Assembly: GCA_003049465.1 (NCBI GenBank) | Contig: PYSS01000017.1 | Location: forward strand, 1 to 64,000 | Direction of reading: 5' to 3' | DNA length: 64,000 nt | Source of the DNA: Magnaporthiopsis rhizophila | Taxonomy: Eukaryota; Ascomycota; Sordariomycetes; Magnaporthales; Magnaporthaceae | Shown here: piece after piece, positions 34,293-44,477 of the stretch | Position numbering within the stretch: the first letter of the stretch is position 1 | Layout of the letters: each line of letters begins with the position of its first letter | Program-made: the position numbers and the translations under genes | Notes under the pieces: model-generated | What the model was told of the DNA's origin: nothing | The model's database searches: none | What the model saw: only the letters and a program-made list of their open reading frames with translations

Positions 34293-35896
34293 ATGGCAGA
34301 CGGCAACATGGCTGACGACAGCATGGCCGACGACAAGATGCCTTCCTCGGACAGCGCGTTCGATGATGACGTGCCGACGCCGACAGCATCGAGGTTCTTC
34401 GAGCTAAACATCTTCAGTGATCCTATCATCAAACCCAGCAGCCGATGTGAGTTGATACCTTTTGTCACATATCTCGAGCGTTAGATCAAAGCTAACCTGT
34501 CTATCTAGACACAGATGGTCGCTGGAGTATCGGTGGAGTGCGACTCCCCTCGGGCATCATCAACAAGGAAGCCTCAACTAACGCGGTAAAAGCCCTGTTC
34601 GACGCCAAGGCCACGGCGGCGCTGGCACCACCGCCTACTCCGGGATCGGAGCCGGCCTCGCTGGCCCCGATAGTTCAGAGCGATCGCTGGAAGCTCCTCA
34701 CTAGACAGTACCTCGCCTCGCCGCCGACGTCGCCGACAGCGCCGCGACTGCTGAGGGGCTTTGATACTTCGCAATGGGAGACGTGGGCCGAGAGTAAGGG
34801 TGCAGCCAGAAAGGCCATCGCGGAAGACCTGGACGAAGACAAGAGCGGCCAAGAGCCCGCCGCAAAGCGCCAAAAGTTGGACCCCTTCCAGCCGCCCGTG
34901 TCGGCTCTGCGCCGCTACTCGACTCGCACACAGGGCCGCCGAGCGGCCAAAAAGATGGACCGTGTCTGGAACCTGCTTCCGAGAGAGATCCAGCTGAACG
35001 TGTGGAACTTTGCGCTCGAGGATGAGATCGTCGGTCGCGTCGTGCTGCTGCAGAACCGGAACTCGCCCTTCTTCAACGACTGCGTGATGGGCAGCGTCAA
35101 CCTCCCGCCCGGCATCTCGCGCGTGTCGCAGCAGGCCCGCGTCGAGTTCCAGCGCCACTACAAGAAGATGTTTGCGCGTATTCCTCTCAAGTCGTCGCAG
35201 TCGGACTTCATCCGGACCCAGCTCAGCAAGCTCAGGCCGAGCATCGAGGACGCGCTTCAGCCGACCAAGGCCCTCCCGGTCGCCGATGAGTTTTGGCACA
35301 ACCGCTACAATGTGCCGGAGCGCAAGGAACCCCTGCAGGTCAAGCAGACCCTTGAGTCCATGCTCGAGTCGGGGAAGGATCAGGTTTCGCATTGGCTGGA
35401 GAAGGAAGAGGAGCAGTGGGTGAATGTCGACAAGGACGTCATCCAGATCGAGCCGTGCTGCGACGGCTGCCGCGCCTGCTATTGCATCAAGCGCCAGTTC
35501 ACACAACAGGACAGGGAGGCCATACGCTTCCTCTGCCTCAAGGCCGAGCCGTGGTGGGCCATGGCGTACAGCGTCACGCCCTGCTGGGCCATCGTCACCG
35601 ACGTGTTCCCCAACGTCGAGATTCTGTACCTCGACCTCGAGAAGGAGGGCCCGACGGCGCTGCCCAAGGCGAAGCGCGTCATGGTCCGCGCCGACCTCAC
35701 GGGCCTCGTCCACTCGCACACGAACTGCCTCGACCGCTTCGATAGCTGGAAGGCCAACGAGGGCAAGGACAAGAAGCTCTCCAAGGTCGAGCTCGTCGGC
35801 GTCTACGAGGAGCGGCCGAGGCTCCGTGGCAGGCCGGACGGCATGCAGTACCAATGGGCCAAGCCGGACGGGGACGACATTTTCGTGATCCGCTAA
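34293..35896 (+). CDS. 2EXR-domain protein
   Basis: Model: join(34293..34446, 34509..35896), 513 aa, one 62-nt intron (GTGAGT donor, CTATCTAG acceptor). Exon 1 starts with a MADG/MADD repeat and an acidic stretch. Residues 204-290 match the fungal 2EXR domain (VWNLLPREIQLNVWNFALEDEI, then PPGISRVSQQARVEFQRHY). This domain is common in expanded, poorly understood families of filamentous ascomycetes. A Cys cluster follows (CCDGCRACYCIKRQF), which could bind metal or form disulphides. The C-terminal half has Trp-rich and strand-like segments (VEILYLDLEKEG, KRVMVRADLTG). Other ATGs at 34308 and 34323 are possible starts. Domain identity fairly sure, function unknown. Confidence 0.75.
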
Positions 35897-37220
35897 GGGG
35901 TTAAGGGGACCATCGGCCATCGCCATCATTTCAGGGGACATGAAAAGATGCATGAAAGTCCACCGAGACACCCCTTGAATTGGCGGAGGTTTCCCACGGA
36001 TACCCCTCGTCCGTAGCGCTTCTTTTTTTCTGCATTTTACTTCGTCACATTCTTTTCTTTTCCGCTATGTTCTTTGCCCTCCCTCTTTCTCCGTCATCAT
36101 TGCCCCTTTTCTGGTTTCACAGCCTTTCTTGGCTCATTTTCGACAACACTTCTGGTTCGGCAACTTTCCTTCTTGGCTCGTTTTGGCCCCTTATCTTTTT
36201 TTGCGGGCGCGGCTTCGTGCTGCCCAACTTGCCTCGAGGACATACGCCTGGTACCTACGACCTATATGAGGCAATTTTTTTCATTGGAAAGACGGAAAGG
36301 GAGGGCATACTGAAGGCGCACATTGAGCAGCGAGGACACACGTACACACGCCAGATGGAGGAATTTCATTTCCAAGCAATCATGTCAATCTTTGCGAGGG
36401 CTATTTTCGTTTGCGCCATTGCGTTCTTCATTCTTTTTTTCGGGCTGATGTCCCAAGATCGGTTTCTATTTGAATTCACTCCTTCAACAAGTAGTCCTAG
36501 CATACAGCTCTTGATACAAGCAGTATTTTTTACACGCATCCCGTTGTTTGGCGCTCTGTGGAGGTGTGCCTCGAGGAAGGCGCTCCTGAGAATCCAGCAC
36601 GGGCTCCGGACCGAAATCTATAAAGACCAGCATCACGACAGCGCGGCGGTCACGACATTCCCCCACGCGGCGAAGACGCATATCACAGAGCTCACTCAAG
36701 CTGGGCAGCTGGGCTAACCTCGGTATATCAGTAGGAAGCTCCTGGTGGCACAAAGGGGTGCCCTTGGACACCAGAGACTCGGCGAGCCCCGGGACTCGGC
36801 TGGGGAAAAGTCCCAGGGCTGTCCGCTCCTCGCTATCAACAGAATTCAAGACCGTAGCTCGGCAGGCGCAGAAAATACCCCACGATGGCGCACTCAGATG
36901 TGTACTGCACAACTGAATGCTGGATCCGGGTAAGTTGTAAGGTCGTACCCATCATGGGCTGTGAGGAATAATCAAAGCCGAGCTTACTGCCATCCCCAGA
37001 GCCATCTGCAGTTCGGTATCCTGTAAAGCGTTAGCCAATCGATCCACGCCGAACTGGGAGGAGCTACTGCGCCGGGCCGGCCCAGCCTCCATGGAAGACG
37101 CGTAGACAGGAGAAGGGATTCGGCGGTATCGTAAAAGATGGCAGCGATGCCCAGGTTCGAGCTCAGACCCAAGAGCAGACAACAGCATCCCCGGACAGAT
37201 ATAATTAAGGGGCGACAGCT
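35897..37220. other. 3' flank of the 2EXR gene and spacer
   Basis: Very pyrimidine-rich around 35995-36240. A 245-codon frame (35980-36717) is open but starts in this CT-rich stretch, is biased to Phe/Leu/Ser for that reason and has no motif, so I do not call it. No other gene seen. Confidence 0.55.
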
Positions 37221-37224
37221 GACC

Positions 37225-38070
37225 TTAACCCGGGTAGCAAGAAGTCCAACACGCGTCGCAAGGTCCTCGGCGACTCCTCGTGCCTCAACCGTCACGCCTG
37301 CCTCATCGGCAGCGCCGCCACGCACGGCGACTACATCCCGTACGGCGGCGGCGAGTGGAGCTGCGACGCAGTCAGGCCGTACGGACCTACTGGCATAAGC
37401 CCGCAACCACAAACGCAAGAAGGGCCTATGCGGCGAGAAGCTCAAGTACATGGGCGCCGGCGGGCCCTCGCCTCGGACCTGGCCGACGAGACCCCGCCGT
37501 TCCGTGACGCGCTTTAGAGGGCCTGGTCAGTAAGGGCAGGACTTCACCAACGATGTGCATGGCGGCACCATATGCAGGCTATTGTGGCGCACAAACAGCA
37601 TCCATGATGGCAAGCGCTCGTCCTGCTGACTGTTTCCTCGAGGACAAGATGAATGTGACTGCTCTGGATCGGGCCGGACCACGGCGAGGCGCCGTGCTGA
37701 TAAACGGGGACGAGGAGGGCATGAGGGCGACTGCCCCTGGCCCATATTGCACCACAGCGATGAGTCGACAGAAATCACAATCAAGAAACAATCCCGGACC
37801 GGGTTCTGTAGGTGCGCAGGCGTGTCCTGTCGTGAGGCGGCAGCCAGATATCGATTCCGCAGCTGAGCAACTGCTGGCTTGTTTGCTATCTCCCCTCGCT
37901 TCTAGACCGATCCGGAGCCAACAGGATAAACCAAGAGCATGGAGCAGGGCGTGGTCGACGCCAAGCTGAAGGTGTTCAGGGTCGATAGACTTCGGTATAT
38001 CGACGCTTCCGTCACTCCCGTGATTCCAGACTGCCGGATCCAGATGGCCGTCTATGCGGTCGGCAACAAG
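37225..38070 (+). pseudogene. Decayed, truncated GMC oxidoreductase
   Basis: Two pieces of a glucose-methanol-choline (FAD) oxidoreductase survive in order. Near 37255-37400 the frame reads KVLGDSSCLN, then GSAATHGDY, GGGEWSCDAVRPYGP, which matches the PROSITE-type KVLGGSS...N and W-SWD-LRPY region. Near 37939-38070 a frame reads GVVDAKLKVFRVDRLRYIDASVTPVIPD, IQMAVYAVGNK, the C-terminal FAD/active-site signature, followed by a GTAGGT splice donor. The two pieces are in different contexts, with stops and unrecognisable sequence between, and together span 0.85 kb against about 1.8 kb for an intact gene. The Rossmann GxGxxG start and the catalytic His-His/Asn region are not found. A relic, not a working gene. 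Confidence 0.75.
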
Positions 38071-38982
38071 GTAGGTCTTTCCTCTCCCTGCGTCTTGCGC
38101 TGCGTCGCGACCTCTTGCTGACGGTCCCGTATGACGGTGTGTCGATATAATCAGGGCAGCTCATCCGGAACCGGATAGCCAATGAAGACGCTGGGTGAGC
38201 CTGTGCTTACTCATTGGGGCTAATCCGAATGATGAAATGCGGTGGACTGGGTGGTGAGATTTGGGAAGATGTAATCCGATAATGCTCGGGAGACAAAGGC
38301 GCAAGAACTGGAAACAGAAGAGTTTGAATATCACGTGGAGTCTGCCGCTTGCCGAGTTTCCGTCTTACTGTATCAAGGTAAGCGTATACCCAAATGGGCA
38401 TATTTCTAGAGTCAGGGGTCGAGACTCAAGAGCAGCTGTTGGGCCCGGGTCTTATCGGAGGGTTCGCCCACTCGCTCGGGACTGGCAGATACTTGTCGTT
38501 ACAACACGTAAAGCCTGCTAGCCCAAAGCATACCTATTTAGATTTGACGAAAACAGCATCCTCAAACCGCAAGGAATAGATAGCATGCTGGGCCGCCTTG
38601 GATGAGACCCTACTGGCGCGGGTAGTCTGCTCCTTGACTCGTTCTAGTCGGCTTGGGAAATCCGCGCCAAGCGAACAAAAGTGCCGAACAAATGACGAGC
38701 TCGAAGCATAAACCCCACATTTGCTGCTTGGAGATCGATCGGCCAATTCTTCTTTCGATTTGTAAGAATAGCGTCGAGGAGATGCTCCTGGGCGTTGGTT
38801 CCTGCCAAGATTCTTTCTAGACCACTCTTCATCACGGCCTCGATTCCTATCCGTGGAGCCCCAAGGTTCGTCGTTGGAAGCCTCGAGTGACGAGGCAGCC
38901 GAAACAACGGAAAATTCGACAGTGGAGGCAGGCACCAGCTTGACGTGGGGTGAACGACAGCTCTCTGAAGAAACAGCTCATC
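38071..38982. other. Intergenic between the GMC relic and the GT8 gene
   Basis: May hold the last few codons of the GMC relic near 38150-38190. Otherwise no gene seen. Confidence 0.5.
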
Positions 38983-40040
38983 ATGGCAGACGGCAAGAGG
39001 GCAATAAACTCCAGCAAAGGTGTGAAAAAGTCCGACATTGCCGTATTCGTTGACTCTGTAACTGGAAGGACGGACTTGTACTGACCTCCGCTGTCATTGG
39101 GGTGTTCGGTCCAGTGTGGACAACACTGATAACAAATCTGGACTACCTGCCGGGGCTGTTGACGCTCGAGTACTCGCTGCGCAAGCACAACTCGGCATAC
39201 CCCCTGGTGGCGCTGTACACGGACACGTTCCCCGAGTCCGGGCGGGCAGCGCTGGCGGCGCGGGGCATCGCGGCGCAGCGCATCGAGTACCTGCTGCCGA
39301 CGCGCAGCAGCCGGGACTACAGCCAAGACCCGCGCTTTTACGACTGCTGGAGCAAGCTGACGCCCTTCTCGCTCGCTCAGTACGACCGCGTCGTGCAGCT
39401 CGACTCGGACATGGTGCTGCTGCAGAACATGGACGAGCTCATGGAGCTTGAGCTGGACGACCCGGCGGAGGCGGCTAAGGGGGATGTCAACACGTCCAGG
39501 CGCGTCTTCGCGGCCTCGTACGCCTGCACGTGCAACCCGCTGCGCAAGGCGCACTACCCGGCCGACTGGGTACCGGCCAACTGCGCCTTCACGTCGCAGC
39601 ATGGCAACCCGGACGCGGCGCAGGAGGAAGGGGCGGACCCGGCGACGGTGCCACTCGCGATCCTCAATGGCGGGCTGCAGGTGGTTCGGCCGTGCAAGGA
39701 GCTGTTTGTGCAGATCGTGGAGCACATGGAGGACAACGCGGCGTCGATGGACTTTGCCGACCAAAGCCTGCTGTCGGACCTGTTCCGCGGGCGCTGGGTG
39801 GCGCTGCCTTACACGTACAACGCGCTCAAGACGCTGCGCTGGGAAGGGGTGCACGACGCCATCTGGCGCGACGACAGGGTCAAGAACGTGCACTACATCC
39901 TGACGCCGAAGCCGTGGGAGGATCTGGACCAGAACGGGGATGCGAACCCGGGCGCTGAGGAGACGACGGGCTGGTGGGCGGCGATAAACAAGGAGCGCAA
40001 GGCAAAGGAGCTGGCAAAGGGGGTTAACGACAGGTTTTGA
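38983..40040 (+). CDS. Glycosyltransferase family 8 protein (glycogenin/galactinol-synthase-like)
   Basis: GT8 enzymes move a sugar from a UDP donor with retention and need Mn2+. Model: join(38983..39019, 39115..40040), 320 aa. The first exon (MADGKRAINSSK) joins VWTTLITNLDYLPGLLTL across a 95-nt intron with a TACTGAC branch; a start at 39102 inside the intron would replace the conserved first strand residues. Landmarks are YPLVALYTDTFP, WSKLTPFSLAQYDRVVQLD, the D109-S-D111 metal motif, LNGGLQVVRP, DQSLLSDLFRGRW and VKNVHYILTPKPW. No signal peptide or membrane span, so probably cytosolic. Fungal relatives of this length are distinct from true glycogenin, which is longer; the acceptor is not known. 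Confidence 0.88.
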
Positions 40041-40358
40041 TTGGAAATTGTATCCCACGACATCGTGACGGAATAGACCCGTTGAAGTTGCGTAACCACA
40101 CTTTTGAGGGTTCGACTCGGGAACATCGGGTGCCCGATGCACGGTTGCGGGCGGCAGCGCAAGGAGGGGCAAGCAGCCCCGCCAAACCAAGCATCAATCT
40201 GGGCAAGCACGAGCTGGTGATGAACCCGAGCGCTTGGGTCCAGTCCAGCCTGGTCACCAGCAAAAGAAACAAGTGGCAGCCCACTAGGTTGGCTCTCTTC
40301 CAGCACTCGCGGTCGACGGAGGCCAACAAACGCACGACAGCACATTGAAGTAGCAGTC
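40041..40358. other. Short spacer between GT8 and MEMO1 genes
   Basis: 318 bp holding one 3' flank and the next promoter. No gene. Confidence 0.6.
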
Positions 40359-41529
40359 ATGTCGGGCGTCCGGATTGCGAGCCATGCGGGGAGCTGGTAC
40401 GTCGCCGAACCGGATGGCCTCGAGCGTGACCTCGACAAATACCTCGATGCAGTGCCCGAGCAGATCAACGACAGCCATCTGCCCATCAAGGGCGCCAGAG
40501 TGATTATTGCGCCGTAAGGAATCCCATGAAGCCCAGCCTCTCTTCGCCTGCTCTTCTGGTGCTCCCGTCACGTAGAAAACCCCGCTCTTGTCCCCCAAAA
40601 CGCTGCTTTGACGTCATGGGCCGTTTTGCCAATCAGAAAACAAAAAGCTGAAGCCGACGCATCCCTCCTACAAACCTCCTCTCAGGCATGCCGGCTACAG
40701 CTACTCGGGGCCTTGCGCCGCCTGGGCCTACAAGGTGCTTGACCTGAGCGCCGCCAAGCGCGTCTTCGTCCTGGGGCCGTCGCACACCTACTACCTCTCG
40801 GGCGCAGCGCTGACGACGTACGCGACGTATGCGACGCCGCTGGGCGACCTGCGCGTCGACGTCGACACCGTGGCCGCCCTGCGCGCCACCGGCCGCTTTG
40901 AGGACGTGCCGCGGCAGCGCGACGAGGACGAGCACAGCCTCGAGATGCACCTGCCCTACCTCGCCAAGCGCCTCGCGCAGACCTTTGGCCCGGACTCGGC
41001 TGCCTCGTGGCCGCCCGTCGTGCCCATCGTGGTGGGCGACAACGGGCGCGAGGCCGAGAAGGCGCTGGGCGAGCTGCTGGTCCCGTACCTGCGCGACGAG
41101 CACAACGCCTTCATCGTCAGCTCCGACTTTTGCCACTGGGGCTCGCGCTTCAGCTACACGGCCTACACACCCGACGGGAGCGAGGCCGCGGTGCGGTCGC
41201 TCACGCGTCGCGACGCTCCTTCGGACCTGCCCGTGCCCATCCACGAGAGCATCTCGGCGCTCGACCACATGGCCATGGACGCCATTGAGAGCGGGAGCCA
41301 TGACGCCTTCTTTGACAACCTCAAGGCCACGGGCAACACTGTTTGCGGCCGCCACCCCATTGGCGTCGTCATGGCTGGGCTGGAGGCGCTCAGGAAGGAG
41401 AAGGCTGGTTCGTCATCGGGCGTCAAGGGCGATGGCGTCTTCACTTTTGTCAAGTACGACCGGAGCAGCCTCGTCAACGGCCTCAGGGATTCTAGCGTCA
41501 GCTACGGCTCCGCCTATGCCATCATTTGA
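40359..41529 (+). CDS. MHO1: MEMO1-family protein
   Basis: MEMO proteins share the fold of class III extradiol dioxygenases; human MEMO1 acts in cell motility and redox/metal biology, the yeast homologue is Mho1. Model: join(40359..40513, 40686..41529), 332 aa. The intron falls inside the Pro codon of APHAGYSYSG. The metal/active-site residues are kept: H53 (PHAGY), H85 (GPSHTYYLSG) and C272 (NTVCGRHPIGV). H53 and H85 are 32 apart, as are His49 and His81 in the human protein. Other landmarks: RIASHAGSWY at the start, DEDEHSLEMHLPYL, VSSDFCHWGSRFSYT and the C-terminal SYGSAYAI. A low-complexity insert (KEKAGSSSGVKG) sits near the C-terminus. Confidence 0.93.
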
Positions 41530-42222
41530 GGTGGACAGTATCCGCATTGGAACTTTCTATTCTATTGTTTATTGCTTTTGTGCTGGAGGCGATGGTACGA
41601 CATGGCCGTTTGCCGCTCGTAGAGTTGGCGTAGCCGAATCAAGAGCCCCGGAAGGGTACCTACCTGTTCTATTCCTTTCGGGAGCCGTGCTCCTGTGCTA
41701 TCAAGTTGATCTCGCGTCCGAGAACTCGACCAATGCATCCGAATAATCGCCTGACACAGGGCACTCACTACCTGCCTAGATGACGGCCGTTTTTCGTGCC
41801 GCGCACATGGTACGACGACAGGCATCCAAGATCGCCATGGCCGGACATTTGTCTCGCTCCCATGGCTGCGGTATTTTTGCCTAAGTAGCAAGATGACGCG
41901 AGGTTTGCCCAGGAGCGGGAGGAGTGCCGTGCCCACCTGTGCGAGACCCCAACCCACCCACTGTTTGATGTGCGGGTTGGGAGGCTTCGGGTCGTTGGAG
42001 CTTTATTGGAGACCGGAGGAAGCCGGTGTGTCTAATAGAAAGAGCCAAGACTTTGTATAAATGGGGTAAAACAGCACGCACGCATCGTGATCCGCCTAAA
42101 TAGCAACAACAACGAAGAAAAAAAAAAAAAAAAAAAAAGTGGTTTTGCGTATGGGAATTCGTCTATGATCGAATTCCGTGCCTAGGTTTAGCAGGTCGTC
42201 CGCATTCTACTGTTTGCGCTAG

Positions 42223-42245
42223 TAAAATAAAATAAAATAAATAAG
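42223..42245. repeat. AAAAT microsatellite
   Basis: About four units of AAAAT in the intergenic region. Confidence 0.8.
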
Positions 42246-44223
42246 AAAATCCCTGGAAAGGAGCTCCCAACGGTCTGGGCAGGGACACCCCTTGTCGGCA
42301 GGCATCCTATATTGGGACAGTGCGGCATAAAAGGGGCCAACGAATGCGGGGATCCAAAAGCTCCAAGGATCGGCCGAGAGCGTGTTTTGGAACAGGCAGC
42401 AGCAAAAGCGGCATCGTTGACGCATATCTAGATCAGATCCGTCTTTGTTTCGTCAATGCCGCTCGAGAGAGAGATTTTTTTATTTTTTTTTTGATTCCTT
42501 TTCTTGTTCGCGCATAGCCGCGCAGGTGTGTGTGGGTGCGGACGGATTGCCACACGACACTCAAAAGTCGCAGGCATTGGGAAGCAAGGGTCTGGATTCC
42601 ATCGCTGACTGTACTGTACTGAGCCAGCACGAAGTGGCTGAGGCTCGCATTTGGTGAGACCGAGGCCAAGACATGGAAGCAACAATATTGATTGACATGC
42701 AGCAAACCCGCGGCCTCGACCGGATCGACGACTTCTGAGAGAAGTCGAGTCCGAGGGAGATCACGCAAAGGCCCGGCATCGTTTGTAGATGGCGTCTTCA
42801 AGAATTTTGATCAGTTTCATTCACTCAACTCGCTGCCCGGCCGTTCCGCACCGACTACTGCCGGCAGGGCTCCCCCCGGCGCTTGGTCTGATATGGTGTG
42901 GTCGCCACCGTTTGTCCTAGGTGTCAGCCCGACCCTGAAGCGCCGACGAGCCATCCCGGCAGTGCACAAATAGCCGAGCCCAGTAATCGAGCACCATCCC
43001 ATCACACACCAGACGGAAATACCACCCTCCCTTTTCATGCCCTGCCCACGAAAAGGCGTGCCAACTGAACGCCTCGAAAAATCCTCCGTCATCGTTACCA
43101 GCGAATAAGCCTGTTGACCCAGACGATGAAACCCGCGCCTGTGGAAGAAGTGAGAACCTAAAGACCAATTGGTCGGCCGCCCCGCCCCAGAGCGAGTGCT
43201 CGTCTCGGACTGCGAATGAGAAGCGGATTTGGTTGGCTTGCGGGCGAAGGCGGCCAGAGCTCCCATGTAGAGAGAGAGATGCGACACTACACCCGCCGCC
43301 AAATAGGGATGGATGGTCGGACGGTGCGTCGTGAAACAGTGACACCTTCTTGACATCTCGAGAGAGCCAAGACAAATGTGACCCGTTGGGCAATTTCGCA
43401 ATGCTTGCGAGAACCACGGGCGGTCGGGGTCCGCTGCTGTCTTTGATGGCTCATGGTTCCAGCGAGGATGAACACGACCTGCAAGCGCCAAATTCAGAGA
43501 AATGAGGCCCACGCTAGAGACGACGCTGCCGGGCGACTGCAACTGGTTCTATCTAAGAGTACCTGGCCCGCGCCCATTGATTGTTGCGGGCACCTGGTGG
43601 ACCCGGGCAGGTACCGTCCGATAGGGGCGCGCGCCATGATCGACAACCCCTGACTGGATTGGGGGGTTGCCCCGACGGGCACTTGGCGCCTGGACCACCT
43701 AGACTCAGCCAAAGCCACCCCGGGCGGCATTGGCGTGTCGACGGCGCATGAGCCCAGGCGATTTTTTTCTTTCCCTTCTTCTTCAGCGCGCTGCAACGCT
43801 AAATCTGTGGCTTTGCTCTTCTCACCCTGGGTCAGTGTCTTTTTTTTTTTTTTTTTTTACTTCGCGACAACCCGCAACACTTGTCAGCCAGTTTTCGCAT
43901 TCCTCTTCTTTCCCTCTTTTTGATTTTTTTTTTCCTCCCTCAATATTATCTTTGTTAATAATCTTCTTCAGGCACACTCCCGACAATCCAATCGACACCA
44001 AGACTTTTCCGCGTCGAATCCAGACATCAACACAAGGCACTTCCTTCCACTCCAGCCGAGTCAGCTGTCCGCGGCCCCCTTTGGCCACCAATCCCCAGCC
44101 GACGAACCCCAGGCAACCCCGAATCCGACGAGGCGCAGAACCAACAATCGCAGAAAGGGAGACGGGACCAGCAAGCAGAGCGTCCTGCGCAGGCATCTGT
44201 CTCGCGGTTGACTCCTTGCCACG

Positions 44224-44289
44224 ATGAGCGTTAGTGTTTCACCCCTGCTACCCACGCGTTTCAATGATGGGACCACGGTGGGTCATTGA
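44224..44289 (+). promoter_or_regulatory. Possible upstream ORF of the syntaxin gene (21 codons)
   Basis: An ATG 254 bp before the syntaxin start opens a 21-codon frame that closes with TGA. It lies after the pyrimidine-rich leader, so it may be in the 5' UTR and dampen translation. This depends on where transcription starts. Confidence 0.3.
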
Positions 44290-44477
44290 GAACAGTAAAG
44301 CTCAGTGATCTCGCCGATTTGGGTCGCCTCGAAGTTCTCGATCCGACCGTTTTTCATTATCGTTTCTGTCATTCTTTCATCCACGCAACCCACACATTCT
44401 TTTTTTTCGTTTCGTGTCGCTCTGGAGCGACTTGCTTACTGTTACGATTTTTGACGAACTCTGCTAATACTAACAAA

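Larger units (their letters stand above)
41530..44477. other. Intergenic region of 2.9 kb upstream of the syntaxin gene
   Basis: Contains an A-run at 42118-42138, an AAAAT-type microsatellite at 42223-42245, and long pyrimidine-rich DNA from about 43760 to 44060 that fits the 5' UTR of the syntaxin gene. A 241-codon minus-strand frame (42817-43542) has no recognisable motif. Confidence 0.55.

Noticed and set aside
35980..36717. 245-codon plus-strand frame after the 2EXR gene
   Set aside because: It starts in a CT-rich 3' flank, which explains its Phe/Leu/Ser bias, and has no domain or conserved block.
40100..40125. GGTTCGACTC, similar to a tRNA B box
   Set aside because: No A box at the right distance and no cloverleaf can be drawn around it.
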